Made by a program: the position numbers and the translations under genes. The notes under the pieces were generated by a model. The model did no database searches. It saw only the letters and a program-made list of their open reading frames with translations, and was not told where the DNA came from. A stretch of 64,000 nt of DNA from JAAYJR01 sp964540755 (lineage in GTDB: Bacteria; Bacteroidota; Bacteroidia; Bacteroidales; Prolixibacteraceae). This document shows positions 25,792 through 35,313 of this stretch, in pieces. Each line of letters starts with the position of its first letter. The stretch's first letter is position 1. The stretch lies in the NCBI GenBank assembly GCA_964540755.1, contig CAZIOB010000104.1:11629-75628 (forward strand). Reading direction: 5' to 3'.

Positions 25792-25870
25792 CTAAAATTA
25801 AAGATTTTCAAAGGTATCATATATTTAATGATACTACAGGGTGCCGATTTTATCCTGATGCCCGATTTAT
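25792..25870 (-). promoter_or_regulatory. Repeated 5' element, copy C2 (tandem, shortened)
   Basis: A second unit lies head to tail behind C1. It repeats the segment TTTCAAAGGTATCATAT (plus strand) and so also carries the TACCTTTG box on the minus strand. It keeps the outer half (GGGCATC, ATAAAATCGGCACCC) but lacks about 14 bp including the palindrome. It is followed by ATGAAACGAGG of C1, as the others are followed by a gene's ATG, so it could be an old duplication of a 5' region. Confidence 0.5.
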
Positions 25871-26215
25871 TTATTATTATTTTATCCGCTTTCAGAGGAT
25901 TCACACTTTACATTTACTATTTGAGACAAAGAAATGATTACAGGTTACAAAATTAAATAAATCAGGGTTATAGAAAGACAAAATATATTCATGGAATGTG
26001 GTTGTTAAAAAAATAATCAAAATAGTTGATTAATATTCCGGACTGATAATTTCATAAACAAAATCTTATCTCTATTTTTAAACCTGAATATTTAAAGTGA
26101 AATCGCCACGGAGTTCTAAAAAGTGCGTTATTGTCGGAATTCATAACAAAGTGTTTTGAACCCGAAGCCTTCGTTACGGTAAAATGAGTCATGTACTATA
26201 GTTTAAAGTAATACT
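25871..26215. other. Intergenic region upstream of the DUF4301 gene, nothing firm
   Basis: About 345 bp of AT-rich DNA. No tRNA, no terminator-like hairpin and no coding frame that I trust. A slightly GC-richer patch around 26105-26190 (with GAAGCCTTCG, a 10-bp palindrome at 26164-26173) precedes the DUF4301 start and may hold its promoter or a leader structure. Confidence 0.35.
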
Positions 26216-27748
26216 ATGTTATCTTCAAAAGATGAAATTTTTATAAGGGAATACGGTGCTGATCCTGAAAAGGTACGACAGCAGTTGGAAAACTATAAGA
26301 ATGGATTTCCCTTTCTTGAAATAGACGAAGCAGCAACAGTCGGAAACGGAATTATTGATCTTGATAATTCACAGGTTGAAGAGAATATTAAAATATATGA
26401 GGGGGGAATTGCTTCCGGACTAAAGCCTGTTAAGTTTGTCCCTGCGTCCGGTGCTGCCAGCAGGATGTTCAAAGGTTTGTTCGCAGCATTGAAAGAATGT
26501 GAAAAATCAGATGATCCGGATGAAGCTCTGGCGAGAAATGCAACTGCAAGACAATTTCTTGCCAACCGGGAAAAATTTGCTTTTTATAATGATCTCAGGG
26601 ATGTATGGGAGGCCGCTGATTATGGTTCCGGGAGTTGTAAAAAATGGCTTGATTTTCTTTTGAATAAGGAAGGACTAAATTATGGCTCCATGCCCAAGGG
26701 ATTGTTGAAATTCCATAAATATCCTGATGGTTCACGGACGCCATTTGAAGAGCATATTGTGGAAGGGGCGGATTATGTTACAGACAGCCGCAGGATTACA
26801 AGAATACATTATACAGTATCAAAACAACATGTTGATCTGTTCAGGGAATTTCTCAGTAAGGTTGAGTACAAATATGAGAAGAAATTAGGTATTATTGCTG
26901 AAATATCCCTGAGCATACAAAAACCTTCTACTGATGTTGTTGCTGTTGATATGAACAATGAACCATTTCGTAAACCTGACGGTCATTTGTTGTTCCGGCC
27001 GGGAGGGCATGGTGCGTTGTTGGAAAATCTCAATGAACTGGATGCCGACCTGATTTTCATCAAGAATATTGATAATGTTGTCCCTGACAGGTTAAAACAA
27101 ATAACCATTGTATATAAGAAAGTACTGGCAGGATTATTACTTAAATATCAGGAGGAGTTGTTTTATTACCAAAGGCAGTTAAATGAAAAGCATCATGTCG
27201 CCCTGGGAAACCATTTTCTTGTCGAGGCAGCTAATTTTCTTGAGAATGTTTTAAATACAAAGCCTTTGGATAATCAGTATTATACGGAAAAGGAAAATCT
27301 TTATCATTATCTGAAAAATAAATATAACCGCCCATTACGCGTTTGCGGCATGGTCAGGAATGAGGGAGAGCCCGGCGGAGGGCCTTTTTGGGCAAGGAAT
27401 CCCGATGGTACTGTTTCATTGCAGATTGTTGAAAAATCTCAAATTGATCTCAATAACACTCAGCAGCAAAACATATTAAAACATACAACCCATTTTAATC
27501 CGGTTGACATTGTATGCGGAATAAAAAATTACAGAGGTGAAAAATATGATTTAACCAGTTACACTGATCCCGAAACCGGTTTTATATCAAAAAAATCAGA
27601 AAATGGCAGGGAACTGAAGGCACAGGAATTGCCTGGTTTATGGAACGGGGGTATGAGTGACTGGAACACAATATTTGCAGAGGTACCAGTTGAAACTTTT
27701 AATCCGGTAAAAACCGTGAATGACCTGCTAAGAGATAAACATTTATAA
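26216..27748 (+). CDS. DUF4301 family protein
   Basis: A 510-residue cytoplasmic protein of a family restricted largely to Bacteroidota (DUF4301), function unknown. It shows a nucleotidyltransferase-like start to its core, KFVPASGAASRMFKGLFAAL (residues about 77-97), which resembles the phosphate-binding loop of sugar nucleotidyltransferases, and later FRKPDGHLLFRPGGHGALLENL. The match to the pyrophosphorylase fold suggests a nucleotide-sugar role, but that is inference. Further conserved parts include CGMVRNEGEPGGGPFWARN and DIVCGIKNYRGEKYDL. It is followed 61 bp later by the TPR gene on the same strand, possibly co-transcribed. Confidence 0.85.
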   Translation: MLSSKDEIFIREYGADPEKVRQQLENYKNGFPFLEIDEAATVGNGIIDLDNSQVEENIKIYEGGIASGLKPVKFVPASGAASRMFKGLFAALKECEKSDDPDEALARNATARQFLANREKFAFYNDLRDVWEAADYGSGSCKKWLDFLLNKEGLNYGSMPKGLLKFHKYPDGSRTPFEEHIVEGADYVTDSRRITRIHYTVSKQHVDLFREFLSKVEYKYEKKLGIIAEISLSIQKPSTDVVAVDMNNEPFRKPDGHLLFRPGGHGALLENLNELDADLIFIKNIDNVVPDRLKQITIVYKKVLAGLLLKYQEELFYYQRQLNEKHHVALGNHFLVEAANFLENVLNTKPLDNQYYTEKENLYHYLKNKYNRPLRVCGMVRNEGEPGGGPFWARNPDGTVSLQIVEKSQIDLNNTQQQNILKHTTHFNPVDIVCGIKNYRGEKYDLTSYTDPETGFISKKSENGRELKAQELPGLWNGGMSDWNTIFAEVPVETFNPVKTVNDLLRDKHL

Positions 27749-27809
27749 ATTAACAGGTTTTTAATTAATAAAAATTGCTAATTTTAAGGCTTCATTTTTT
27801 TGAGGATTA

Positions 27810-29231
27810 ATGGATCAGGAATACAGAGATTATTTTAATGAAGATAATATCAGTGAAGCATTGAATCGCTTTAAAGATTCACTGATGTCGGGCAATAAAA
27901 ATTATTTCGATGTTTCGGAATTTGAAGGTATTGTCGAATACTTTCTGGATGAGGGCGACATTAATGCTTCCGAGATTGCTGCCAGGCAGGGTATTCAAAT
28001 TCATCCGGGTTCAGTGCAACTAAAACTAAAGTATGCACAGGTATTGCTTAACAGTGGAAAATACGAAAGAGCCCTGGAATATCTCGACCTGGCTGAGCAG
28101 ATTGAATCAACAAATCCGGATATTCACCTCATAAAAGGATCAGCATGGCTGACAATAGGGGAAGATGAAAAAGCCGGGGCATCCTTTATGAGGGCCTTGG
28201 AAACTGCAGGTGAGGAGAGGGATGATATACTATGTAATATTGGCGCAGCTTATATACAGGCAGGAGAAAAAGAAAAAGGATTAGATTATTATGAAAAAGC
28301 ATTGAAAATCAATCCTGAAAATGAGATGGCGCTGTATGAACTGGGATTTTTCAGCGATCAGGATGGGGATTTTGAAAAAAGTATAGACTACTATAACCTT
28401 TATCTCGATAGTGATCCTTTCAATCATTATATATGGTTCAATCTGGGTATCAGCTATAATAAGGCAGGGGATTTTGAGCATGCTATTGAGGCATATGAGT
28501 TTTCACTTGCACTTAAGGAAGACTTCAGCCAGTCTCTCTTTAACATTGCTAACTCCTACGCGAATATTGGAAAGTACAGGATGGCTATAGAAAAATATAA
28601 GGAATATCTGAAATACGATCCTGACAATGACGATGCGCTTTGTTATATAGGAGAATGTTATCTTAATATTGAAGAATATAATAAATCGGAATATTATTAT
28701 CAGAAAGCCATTAAGTTAAACAAGGATAATGATGTTGCCTGGTTTGGCGCAGGACTGATAATGTGGCTGGAAAAAAAGTGGCAGGAGAGTATTAATTTTA
28801 TAAAAAAAGCTGTAAAGATTGATAAAGTTAATCCTGAATACTGGCTTACCCTGGCTAAAGTATATAATGATTGCGGATTATTTCACAAGGCTGAAAAAGC
28901 ATTGATCAAAACCGCAGGCCTTGAACCCGGAAATAGTGAGGTATGGCTTACCTGGGTTGACTTCTGTATTGAGAAAGGAGATATTGATAAGGCAATATCA
29001 ATAATGAAATCAGCAATGGAGACTAATGGGGATGTTCTTCTTAAATACAGGACAGTAGGATTGTTGCTTGAAAGTAAAAAAGATAACGAGGCCTGTGAGT
29101 TGCTGGTTGCTGCAATGAAACAGGAATTCGTGCAGCTTGAATATTTGTATGATATATATCCCCAGGCAGTTAAAAATAAGCAAATAAGTGAATTGATTGA
29201 TAATTTTAAAGGTAAGGATGAAGGTACCTGA
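27810..29231 (+). CDS. Cytoplasmic TPR-repeat protein
   Basis: A 473-residue protein made almost wholly of tetratricopeptide repeats, about eleven, from residue 45 to 450. Examples are CNIGAAYIQAGEKEKGLDYY, WFNLGISYNKAGDFEHAIEAY and CYIGECYLNIEEYNKSEYYY. No signal peptide or membrane helix, unlike the TPR protein at 2895, so it works in the cytoplasm. The N terminus is acidic (MDQEYRDYFNEDN). The start at 27810 is preceded by TGAGGATTA, a weak Shine-Dalgarno-like string. TPR proteins act as adaptors; no partner is evident from context beyond the DUF4301 gene in front. It converges with the lipase-like gene, 9 bp apart. Confidence 0.88.
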   Translation: MDQEYRDYFNEDNISEALNRFKDSLMSGNKNYFDVSEFEGIVEYFLDEGDINASEIAARQGIQIHPGSVQLKLKYAQVLLNSGKYERALEYLDLAEQIESTNPDIHLIKGSAWLTIGEDEKAGASFMRALETAGEERDDILCNIGAAYIQAGEKEKGLDYYEKALKINPENEMALYELGFFSDQDGDFEKSIDYYNLYLDSDPFNHYIWFNLGISYNKAGDFEHAIEAYEFSLALKEDFSQSLFNIANSYANIGKYRMAIEKYKEYLKYDPDNDDALCYIGECYLNIEEYNKSEYYYQKAIKLNKDNDVAWFGAGLIMWLEKKWQESINFIKKAVKIDKVNPEYWLTLAKVYNDCGLFHKAEKALIKTAGLEPGNSEVWLTWVDFCIEKGDIDKAISIMKSAMETNGDVLLKYRTVGLLLESKKDNEACELLVAAMKQEFVQLEYLYDIYPQAVKNKQISELIDNFKGKDEGT

Positions 29232-29240
29232 GATGATTTA

Positions 29241-30491
29241 TTACTGTCCGGGATGTAGTGTGAGGAACCAGTTAATGGATATCAGTCCGGCCGGAATAAT
29301 TCCGTCGGTATGTCCCATACCCTCCAGGGGTATTAAAGTTACCTTATTGGTGCTTACCCCCAGGTCTATAAAATCATCATAGGTATTTTTTGATATCTGG
29401 TAAGGGACAAAATCATCAGCCGTGCCATGCACTATCCTGGTAGGGACAGAAGTATTCCAGGCGCTTATGCTGTTTGTTTCCAATGCAGATTTTAGTGATG
29501 AATAGATAGTATCTGTTTCAAAATTATGCAGATATTCGTCTGTTAGCAATTCAGAAATATTAGTTGTGAGTTCTTCGTTTATCTCTTCACCATCTTTTGA
29601 ACCGTCATAAAGACCGGGAATTTTTGAAGCATAAGATTCGTTAAAAATAGCGTCAAGCGGGGTTGTCATTTCTCCGCTGTTGATATAACTGTTTGCTATA
29701 TAACCAAGAAAATAAGGCATTGGATAGGTTTCCCTGTTCCTGATATATTCGTTTATATAAGTGAGATCATAAGGCCCGGCACAGGGAACGCTTGCCATAA
29801 GGTCAAATTCCCCGGAATATTCTTGTTCCATAGCTTTTTGCAGATTCATAGTCGCCCATCCACCCTGTGAATAACCGGTAATATAAAATTCATTTAAAAG
29901 TCCGATTTTCTCAGTCATGGCAAATTCCCTCACAGCGCGAAGCATATCGATAGTACTCTGAACGGTTGATTCTTTATGCAGATAAGGATGAAACATGTTG
30001 TCGGATGAACCAAATCCCAGGTAATCAGGTAGGGAAATAACAAATCCTGTTGACGCAACAAATTCAAGCATCATATACAGGTCACGGTTTGGATTTTCTG
30101 TAGGGGCATTACTATGAAGCGTGTTAGTGCCGTTCTGATAACTTATTACGGGGAAATTACCCTCCCCTATAGGTATGCATGCCAGTCCGGATGCCATTTT
30201 CTCTTCACCTCTGAAGGTGGTTTTATATGTTAGTTTATAAACCATGATACCATAGGATACCCTGTCGCGTATTTGTTCAATATCGGGATATTCATCAACA
30301 AGCTGATCAAATACGGTCTCTACAATAACCGGCAGATATGATTTTTTCAGTTCGTAATCCAGAAGATACTCATTGACAGGTGGTTCTTCGTCACCGTCAA
30401 AAATATTGTGGCAGGAGGAAACGAAGATAACTGATAAAATGAGTACGAGTATTTTTGGATATAATTTAGATTTTATGGCATAGTGTTTCAT
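29241..30491 (-). CDS. Secreted alpha/beta-hydrolase lipoprotein (secretory lipase-like)
   Basis: A 416-residue lipoprotein; signal peptide and lipobox VSSC (Cys about residue 27), then an Asp/Glu-rich stretch. The hydrolase nucleophile is the Ser of TGYSQGGWATMN (GxSxG, about residue 207), the acid Asp probably in VHGTADDFVPY (about 355) and His in GMGHTDGIIP (about 397), giving a complete triad. The fold pattern and the loop VISYQNGTNTLHSNAPTENP match secretory lipases / prolyl-oligopeptidase-like esterases. Probably an esterase or lipase on the cell surface or in the periplasm. A cap region lies between residues 215 and 340. Substrate unknown; no companion gene. Confidence 0.86.
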   Translation of the reverse strand: MKHYAIKSKLYPKILVLILSVIFVSSCHNIFDGDEEPPVNEYLLDYELKKSYLPVIVETVFDQLVDEYPDIEQIRDRVSYGIMVYKLTYKTTFRGEEKMASGLACIPIGEGNFPVISYQNGTNTLHSNAPTENPNRDLYMMLEFVASTGFVISLPDYLGFGSSDNMFHPYLHKESTVQSTIDMLRAVREFAMTEKIGLLNEFYITGYSQGGWATMNLQKAMEQEYSGEFDLMASVPCAGPYDLTYINEYIRNRETYPMPYFLGYIANSYINSGEMTTPLDAIFNESYASKIPGLYDGSKDGEEINEELTTNISELLTDEYLHNFETDTIYSSLKSALETNSISAWNTSVPTRIVHGTADDFVPYQISKNTYDDFIDLGVSTNKVTLIPLEGMGHTDGIIPAGLISINWFLTLHPGQ

Positions 30492-30654
30492 GTTTTTATT
30501 TCAAAAATACATTAAAAAATTATATTTACATAGTCTGAATCTGATTACTGTTCATTTTTACTTAATTTGGATAAATTTATCGCATCATTGAATTTTTTTA
30601 AACATGCCAGTATCTGTTAGATATCAATATCACAATGGCTTTGAGAGTTAACTG

Positions 30655-33600
30655 TTAGTTATCTTGTAATCCCAGCGCCTCTTTTATCCCGGAGAATAAT
30701 GTTTTCCACCAGTAGTTTATTATGGACCTCCGGCTGTCACGGTCATATGTGACCGAAACGGTATCCGGCCTGTTACCTTTGGGATATTTTGAGTTCAGTA
30801 CAAAATTATTTGCCCAGAATGAAGCAAACCTGGCCTTTTGAAGAACAGGACTGTTATATTCATGAATTGCGATTTTCAGATCCTCATAATTTATATTCAT
30901 AAACAATACGGAAGAGTTCTCGTCGGCTGAAATTTTAAAATCCAGTAAGTTAAGATAGCCGTTTTCAACAGATATCGGCTCTGCTTTAGTTAACATAACA
31001 TTTATCGGCTCAAGTTTCATTGGTTCAAGGGATCCCTCTATAGTATGCTTATATCCCGGAGCTGAAAGATCAAAATTAATACGGGCCGACAGCATGGCGT
31101 GATTAAATAACCTGGTGTTGGCATTAATAATGAAATGGCTGTTGTCCTGAATAATTTCAGGTATATTTGATAAACCGCCGCCATTCAGCGTCATATCTTC
31201 AAATTTAACATATCCGGGCTCATCATGAATACTCATTAATTCACTATATATCAGACAAGATGGCCTGAGCAGCACAGAGTCAAAAAGAAAATGCTGGTCA
31301 GTCTGCTTTAAAAGATCCTGCGGCCAGGGCGGACGCTGATCCGGATTCAAAGGGTAACGCTTATTCCTGTATATTTTAAGAACTGAAGGCCCCAGCTCTA
31401 AAAGACCTGCAACCAAAATATTATCCTGTAACCATTTTTTCTCATCAATGTCTCTGAGTGTCACATAAGAAATTTCAGTATTGACAATATCGGTCTGGTA
31501 TCCATCCGTATTCGGGCTTTTACCTTTTTCCATGGCCGGATTAATTCCCAGGTTTATAAGAAGGAGATCATGCCCGGTTGAATTATACACCATTGAGTCT
31601 GCTGTAAAAGTGTATCGGCCGTCTTTACTTTGCTTTACCAGATTAGTGGTTGAGATTTCAAATTCTCCTGAGTTAAGCAGGTTAGAGGGTGATTTGTTTT
31701 TACTTATGAGGATATCTTTAAAGTTGAGGTTAAAATTATTATCAAAAAGCTGTTTCCTGAGCCAGTTAAAATTCAGTTTTAAATTATTAAAAGAGAGGTT
31801 ATTTATTTTAATCTGTTCTGTAAGTGTTTCTATAAAGGGATAAAGATCAAGAGTCTGTATGAATTTCAGTGTATCACCTTTAAGTTCCTGGTTTATTTTA
31901 ATATCAATATCAGGATTATTAACTGTTATTGTGTTAAAATTAAAGTGGTTATCATCAATTGCAGCTGGAAGGTCAAACTCATTAAATTTAATTTCCGGTA
32001 AATATATATTAAAATGATTCTCCTTTTCCGAAGGCATGAAAGGTTCCACTTTAAGTCCTGTAAACTCAATTCCCTGCTTATCCCGGTTGTAACGCAGTTC
32101 TTCAATTGAAAAATTGTGTTTTTTCTTAAGAGGTATTCTGAAGTCATAAATATTCAGTAAAATATTATTGCTGCTTATTCCCGCATTATTATTCCTGTTA
32201 TTCTTTATGACAACAGAAGGCATTGACAGGTCGAAACGGAAGTTGGCAGAGGCTTTATTCTTGATTCCCCGGGATTCATAAGTAATTACTTTTCCACCGG
32301 TAAGTTTGAGCTCACCCAGTCTCAGAGAATCTATAATTTTTGGGAAAGGTATTTTATATTTATTCAAATCCAAAAATTTTCTTCCCTGTTTTTCAATAAA
32401 AACTTCTATACCCGGGGTGACCAGCTCCAGTTTGTCAAATTCAGGTTTATGCAGATAATATGCTTTCTGAAAATCAAAATCCGATATTTTTATTTGGGGT
32501 ATTGCAATCTTAAATTTTACAGGAAGCTGTTCATAATTATCAGAGGTAATCAAAGGATAGAGATGAGCATCGCTCACTGTCAGCCTCGATTCAGCAGAAG
32601 AGATATTAATTTTACCCGTTTTAAGAACATGCACGCCATCAGATAATTCGAACTGTTGATCATTTATCGTTAAATTAAAGTTATCAGAAAACAGGAGCCG
32701 TTGTTTTTCCAATTCTTTATTATTAAGTCTGAACCTGTTCAATGATGCTGAAAACTCATTATCGAAAGAGATTGTTTTTCCTTTGCCTGTATGATTAATC
32801 CATGTCAGTTTCCCGTTAGCAACTGAAAAACTATCAATGTCAAAGTCTTCTATATAATTAAAGAGTAACTGCCAGAACTCGGTTAATTCTATTTTACCCT
32901 TTGCTGCCCTCAGTGTTCCAAAATTTTCAAAATAGATAAGAGGGCGGGAGATATTGAATTGTGAGATTTTAAGCTTTTTGTGAAAAAATGCATTACGAAG
33001 GTCTATTCCGTCAAGATTAATAAGAGGGACAGAAATATTAAAAAGTTCTGACCTGTTATATTTCTGTATTGTTTCATAATTAATGTTTTCTGCAACAGGT
33101 GAAAGCTTAAGATTTTCAATTTGTACATTTTGGTTCAGGCTTGAGATTGCTATTTTTTTTATATCAATTTTATGCAGATTATCGATTAATTTCAGCTGAT
33201 AATTTGAAAAAAGCATGTCGAGGGCAGTAGCATAAAAAAATTTATCAGTTCTTTTCACACTTGCTGAGTCAAGAGTGAAATCAGTCAGGCTGAAATCAAA
33301 ATCAGTCTCAAAATAACCCTGTACCTTTTTATCGTAACGGTTCTGGATGTTTAGCTTCCCTTTCTCTATATATACAAGGTTAGAATATACTCCAAGCAGA
33401 TAATCCGTCACCAGTTCGAAAAGCAGTCCCGCATCATTCATCTCTTTTGTTTTCTTTAAGTCAAGATGATATTGCAGATGCACATCCGGTTTCGTGATTT
33501 TAATTTTGGAGACCGGTAGTATGCGTTTATGATACAAGCTCAGAAAGTCTGCGTTCTCAATATTGACTTCGTCGCATTCGATATTTACTTCAGTACGTGT

Positions 33601-34923
33601 TGTACTATTTCCGGGAGTTATGGGTTGAATATCTATTTTCCTGACAAACAGCTGATTGGAAAAAGTTGAGACAAATAATGAATCAGCCCTGAAACTATGG
33701 TGGTTATCTTCAAGACGGAGATAGTATCCGTCCACCTGCATTTCAAGGTTATCGGCATGGAACATTTTATTAAGGTCCACGGCTGATGTTGAGTCCAGTT
33801 CAAATCCTCTCAGTTCAATGTCAATAGATTTAAATTGCTGTTGATATTCATTTAATTCAGGCTGTTTGTAAATTTCAAGGTTTGCTCCGGTGAGGAGAAA
33901 GGTATCTACAACCATTTTGGTAAATTGATTACAGACAAGTGTATATAAATCAAAGTTATTTATATCCTCTATATTAAGCTGGTTATATATTTCTTTACGG
34001 AAGAATTTAATAACAGGATTTTTAAATTCAAGGAACCTGATACTCAGTGAGTCCTTCATTGTAAATCGTGTTAAGCTTCGGCTCTTAAGGAATACTTCCG
34101 GGACATAAACTTCGAAAAGATTTTTTTTTGTACTGCTGTACAAGGGGTTGAGCTTAAATCCCCATGCCCTTATGCCGGAGGTTTTTAAAGAATAGGCGAG
34201 GGTGTCGATAGTGAGCACATGCAAACTGTCACCCATATCGTTTTTGAAATCATTCATTCTGATAACGACATCATCAGTTTTAAAAAAATCTGTCTCATTG
34301 CTGATCATTGATTTTCCGGTATGGAATCCCATAATGTCAACAGAGACACGGGTTGCGTGTGATATTAAGTTTGAATCGCCAATAGCGCTGTAAAAGCTAA
34401 AATCAGCTTCCTCAAGTTCAATTTTCTTTATTGTTATTTCACCGGCAGATTTAAGAAGAGGTTTTATTTTTGAAATAATTTCAGAGGTGATCTGCAAAGA
34501 ATCAGTTCCAATAAGCTCCCGCCCTTCCAGTTTAAATGACGGCTGTTTGATTTTCACCAGATCACAATTAAATTTTATCTCTTTAAAAAACAGGTTCCGC
34601 GATATATTTTCCAGTCTTATCCGTGCAGCTGAAAATGTGTAAAGTGCTTTTTCACTGTTTCCTTTCTGTCTGAAGGCAGGTTTGTAGGGTATTAGTTTTA
34701 CATTATTAAAGTTAAAAGAAAACGGGAAGAGTTCGCTTTCAATTTTTTCAATTGTCAGAGTATAAGTACCCCCGGATCTTTTTTTTACATATTCTGACAG
34801 ATAGCCTGACAAACAAGATGGAATAATGAACCAGAGTATTGTAAATGCCCCGATAATTACCAGGAAACCTGATATGGCATACATCCATTTAATAGATTTT
34901 ATTTTGACTTTTTTTTGCGCCAT
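30655..34923 (-). CDS. Very large AsmA-like envelope protein
   Basis: A 1422-residue protein with a single N-terminal membrane helix (about residues 13-35) after a basic start (MAQKKVKIKSIKW) and a long, repetitive, beta-rich remainder facing the periplasm. The segment after the anchor (SGGTYTLTIEKIESELFPFSFNFNNVKL) and the C-terminal FVLNSKYPKGNRP resemble AsmA/DUF748/YhdP-type proteins, which form long grooves for phospholipid transport between inner and outer membrane. I saw no catalytic motif. Homology is by pattern, so it is tentative; it could also be a different long bridge-like protein. It is monocistronic and is the largest gene of the window. The C-terminal SRRSIINYWWKTLF may be an amphipathic anchor. 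Confidence 0.7.
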   Translation of the reverse strand: MAQKKVKIKSIKWMYAISGFLVIIGAFTILWFIIPSCLSGYLSEYVKKRSGGTYTLTIEKIESELFPFSFNFNNVKLIPYKPAFRQKGNSEKALYTFSAARIRLENISRNLFFKEIKFNCDLVKIKQPSFKLEGRELIGTDSLQITSEIISKIKPLLKSAGEITIKKIELEEADFSFYSAIGDSNLISHATRVSVDIMGFHTGKSMISNETDFFKTDDVVIRMNDFKNDMGDSLHVLTIDTLAYSLKTSGIRAWGFKLNPLYSSTKKNLFEVYVPEVFLKSRSLTRFTMKDSLSIRFLEFKNPVIKFFRKEIYNQLNIEDINNFDLYTLVCNQFTKMVVDTFLLTGANLEIYKQPELNEYQQQFKSIDIELRGFELDSTSAVDLNKMFHADNLEMQVDGYYLRLEDNHHSFRADSLFVSTFSNQLFVRKIDIQPITPGNSTTRTEVNIECDEVNIENADFLSLYHKRILPVSKIKITKPDVHLQYHLDLKKTKEMNDAGLLFELVTDYLLGVYSNLVYIEKGKLNIQNRYDKKVQGYFETDFDFSLTDFTLDSASVKRTDKFFYATALDMLFSNYQLKLIDNLHKIDIKKIAISSLNQNVQIENLKLSPVAENINYETIQKYNRSELFNISVPLINLDGIDLRNAFFHKKLKISQFNISRPLIYFENFGTLRAAKGKIELTEFWQLLFNYIEDFDIDSFSVANGKLTWINHTGKGKTISFDNEFSASLNRFRLNNKELEKQRLLFSDNFNLTINDQQFELSDGVHVLKTGKINISSAESRLTVSDAHLYPLITSDNYEQLPVKFKIAIPQIKISDFDFQKAYYLHKPEFDKLELVTPGIEVFIEKQGRKFLDLNKYKIPFPKIIDSLRLGELKLTGGKVITYESRGIKNKASANFRFDLSMPSVVIKNNRNNNAGISSNNILLNIYDFRIPLKKKHNFSIEELRYNRDKQGIEFTGLKVEPFMPSEKENHFNIYLPEIKFNEFDLPAAIDDNHFNFNTITVNNPDIDIKINQELKGDTLKFIQTLDLYPFIETLTEQIKINNLSFNNLKLNFNWLRKQLFDNNFNLNFKDILISKNKSPSNLLNSGEFEISTTNLVKQSKDGRYTFTADSMVYNSTGHDLLLINLGINPAMEKGKSPNTDGYQTDIVNTEISYVTLRDIDEKKWLQDNILVAGLLELGPSVLKIYRNKRYPLNPDQRPPWPQDLLKQTDQHFLFDSVLLRPSCLIYSELMSIHDEPGYVKFEDMTLNGGGLSNIPEIIQDNSHFIINANTRLFNHAMLSARINFDLSAPGYKHTIEGSLEPMKLEPINVMLTKAEPISVENGYLNLLDFKISADENSSVLFMNINYEDLKIAIHEYNSPVLQKARFASFWANNFVLNSKYPKGNRPDTVSVTYDRDSRRSIINYWWKTLFSGIKEALGLQDN

Positions 34924-35313
34924 ACTACGACTGGTAATTTTTTACCTAAAGATAGATGATTTTTTAATATTTGTTTTTTCAGGATTATTGTACAGCCTAA
35001 AAATTAAATAACTCACTTGTTTGTTTTATCTAAAAAACTTTTAACAGTAAATTAAATTGTTATTTTTGTATATAAATATTATCTGCGGCTAATTGTTATG
35101 AAACTGATATTTACTTTCATTGTCTGGTTAAGTGATAGTTTCAAATTAAAAGCAAGTCCGGCAAAAATTATGCTGATAACAGGTGTTCATTGTTTTATAT
35201 ACAAAGCTGTTTTTTGTAATGCCGTTTACCATGAGGGTATAAAGTAAGTAAGGAGGCAAAAAATTTGATTGAACCAATTAATTATTAATTAATATAATTT
35301 TAAAATCATTTTT
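34924..35313. other. Intergenic region between divergent AsmA-like and MFS genes
   Basis: About 390 bp containing the promoters of both divergent genes, though I can identify neither with confidence. A Shine-Dalgarno-like AAGGAGG lies at about 35250, but 60 bp upstream of the MFS start, with no matching long frame. No hairpin terminator, tRNA or repeat copy is visible. Confidence 0.4.

Noticed and set aside
25759..25956. Plus-strand 65-codon frame starting MGDFTIILVSLLK
   Set aside because: It lies within the tandem copies of the intergenic element and the AT-rich region behind; composition explains its hydrophobic look and nothing supports coding.
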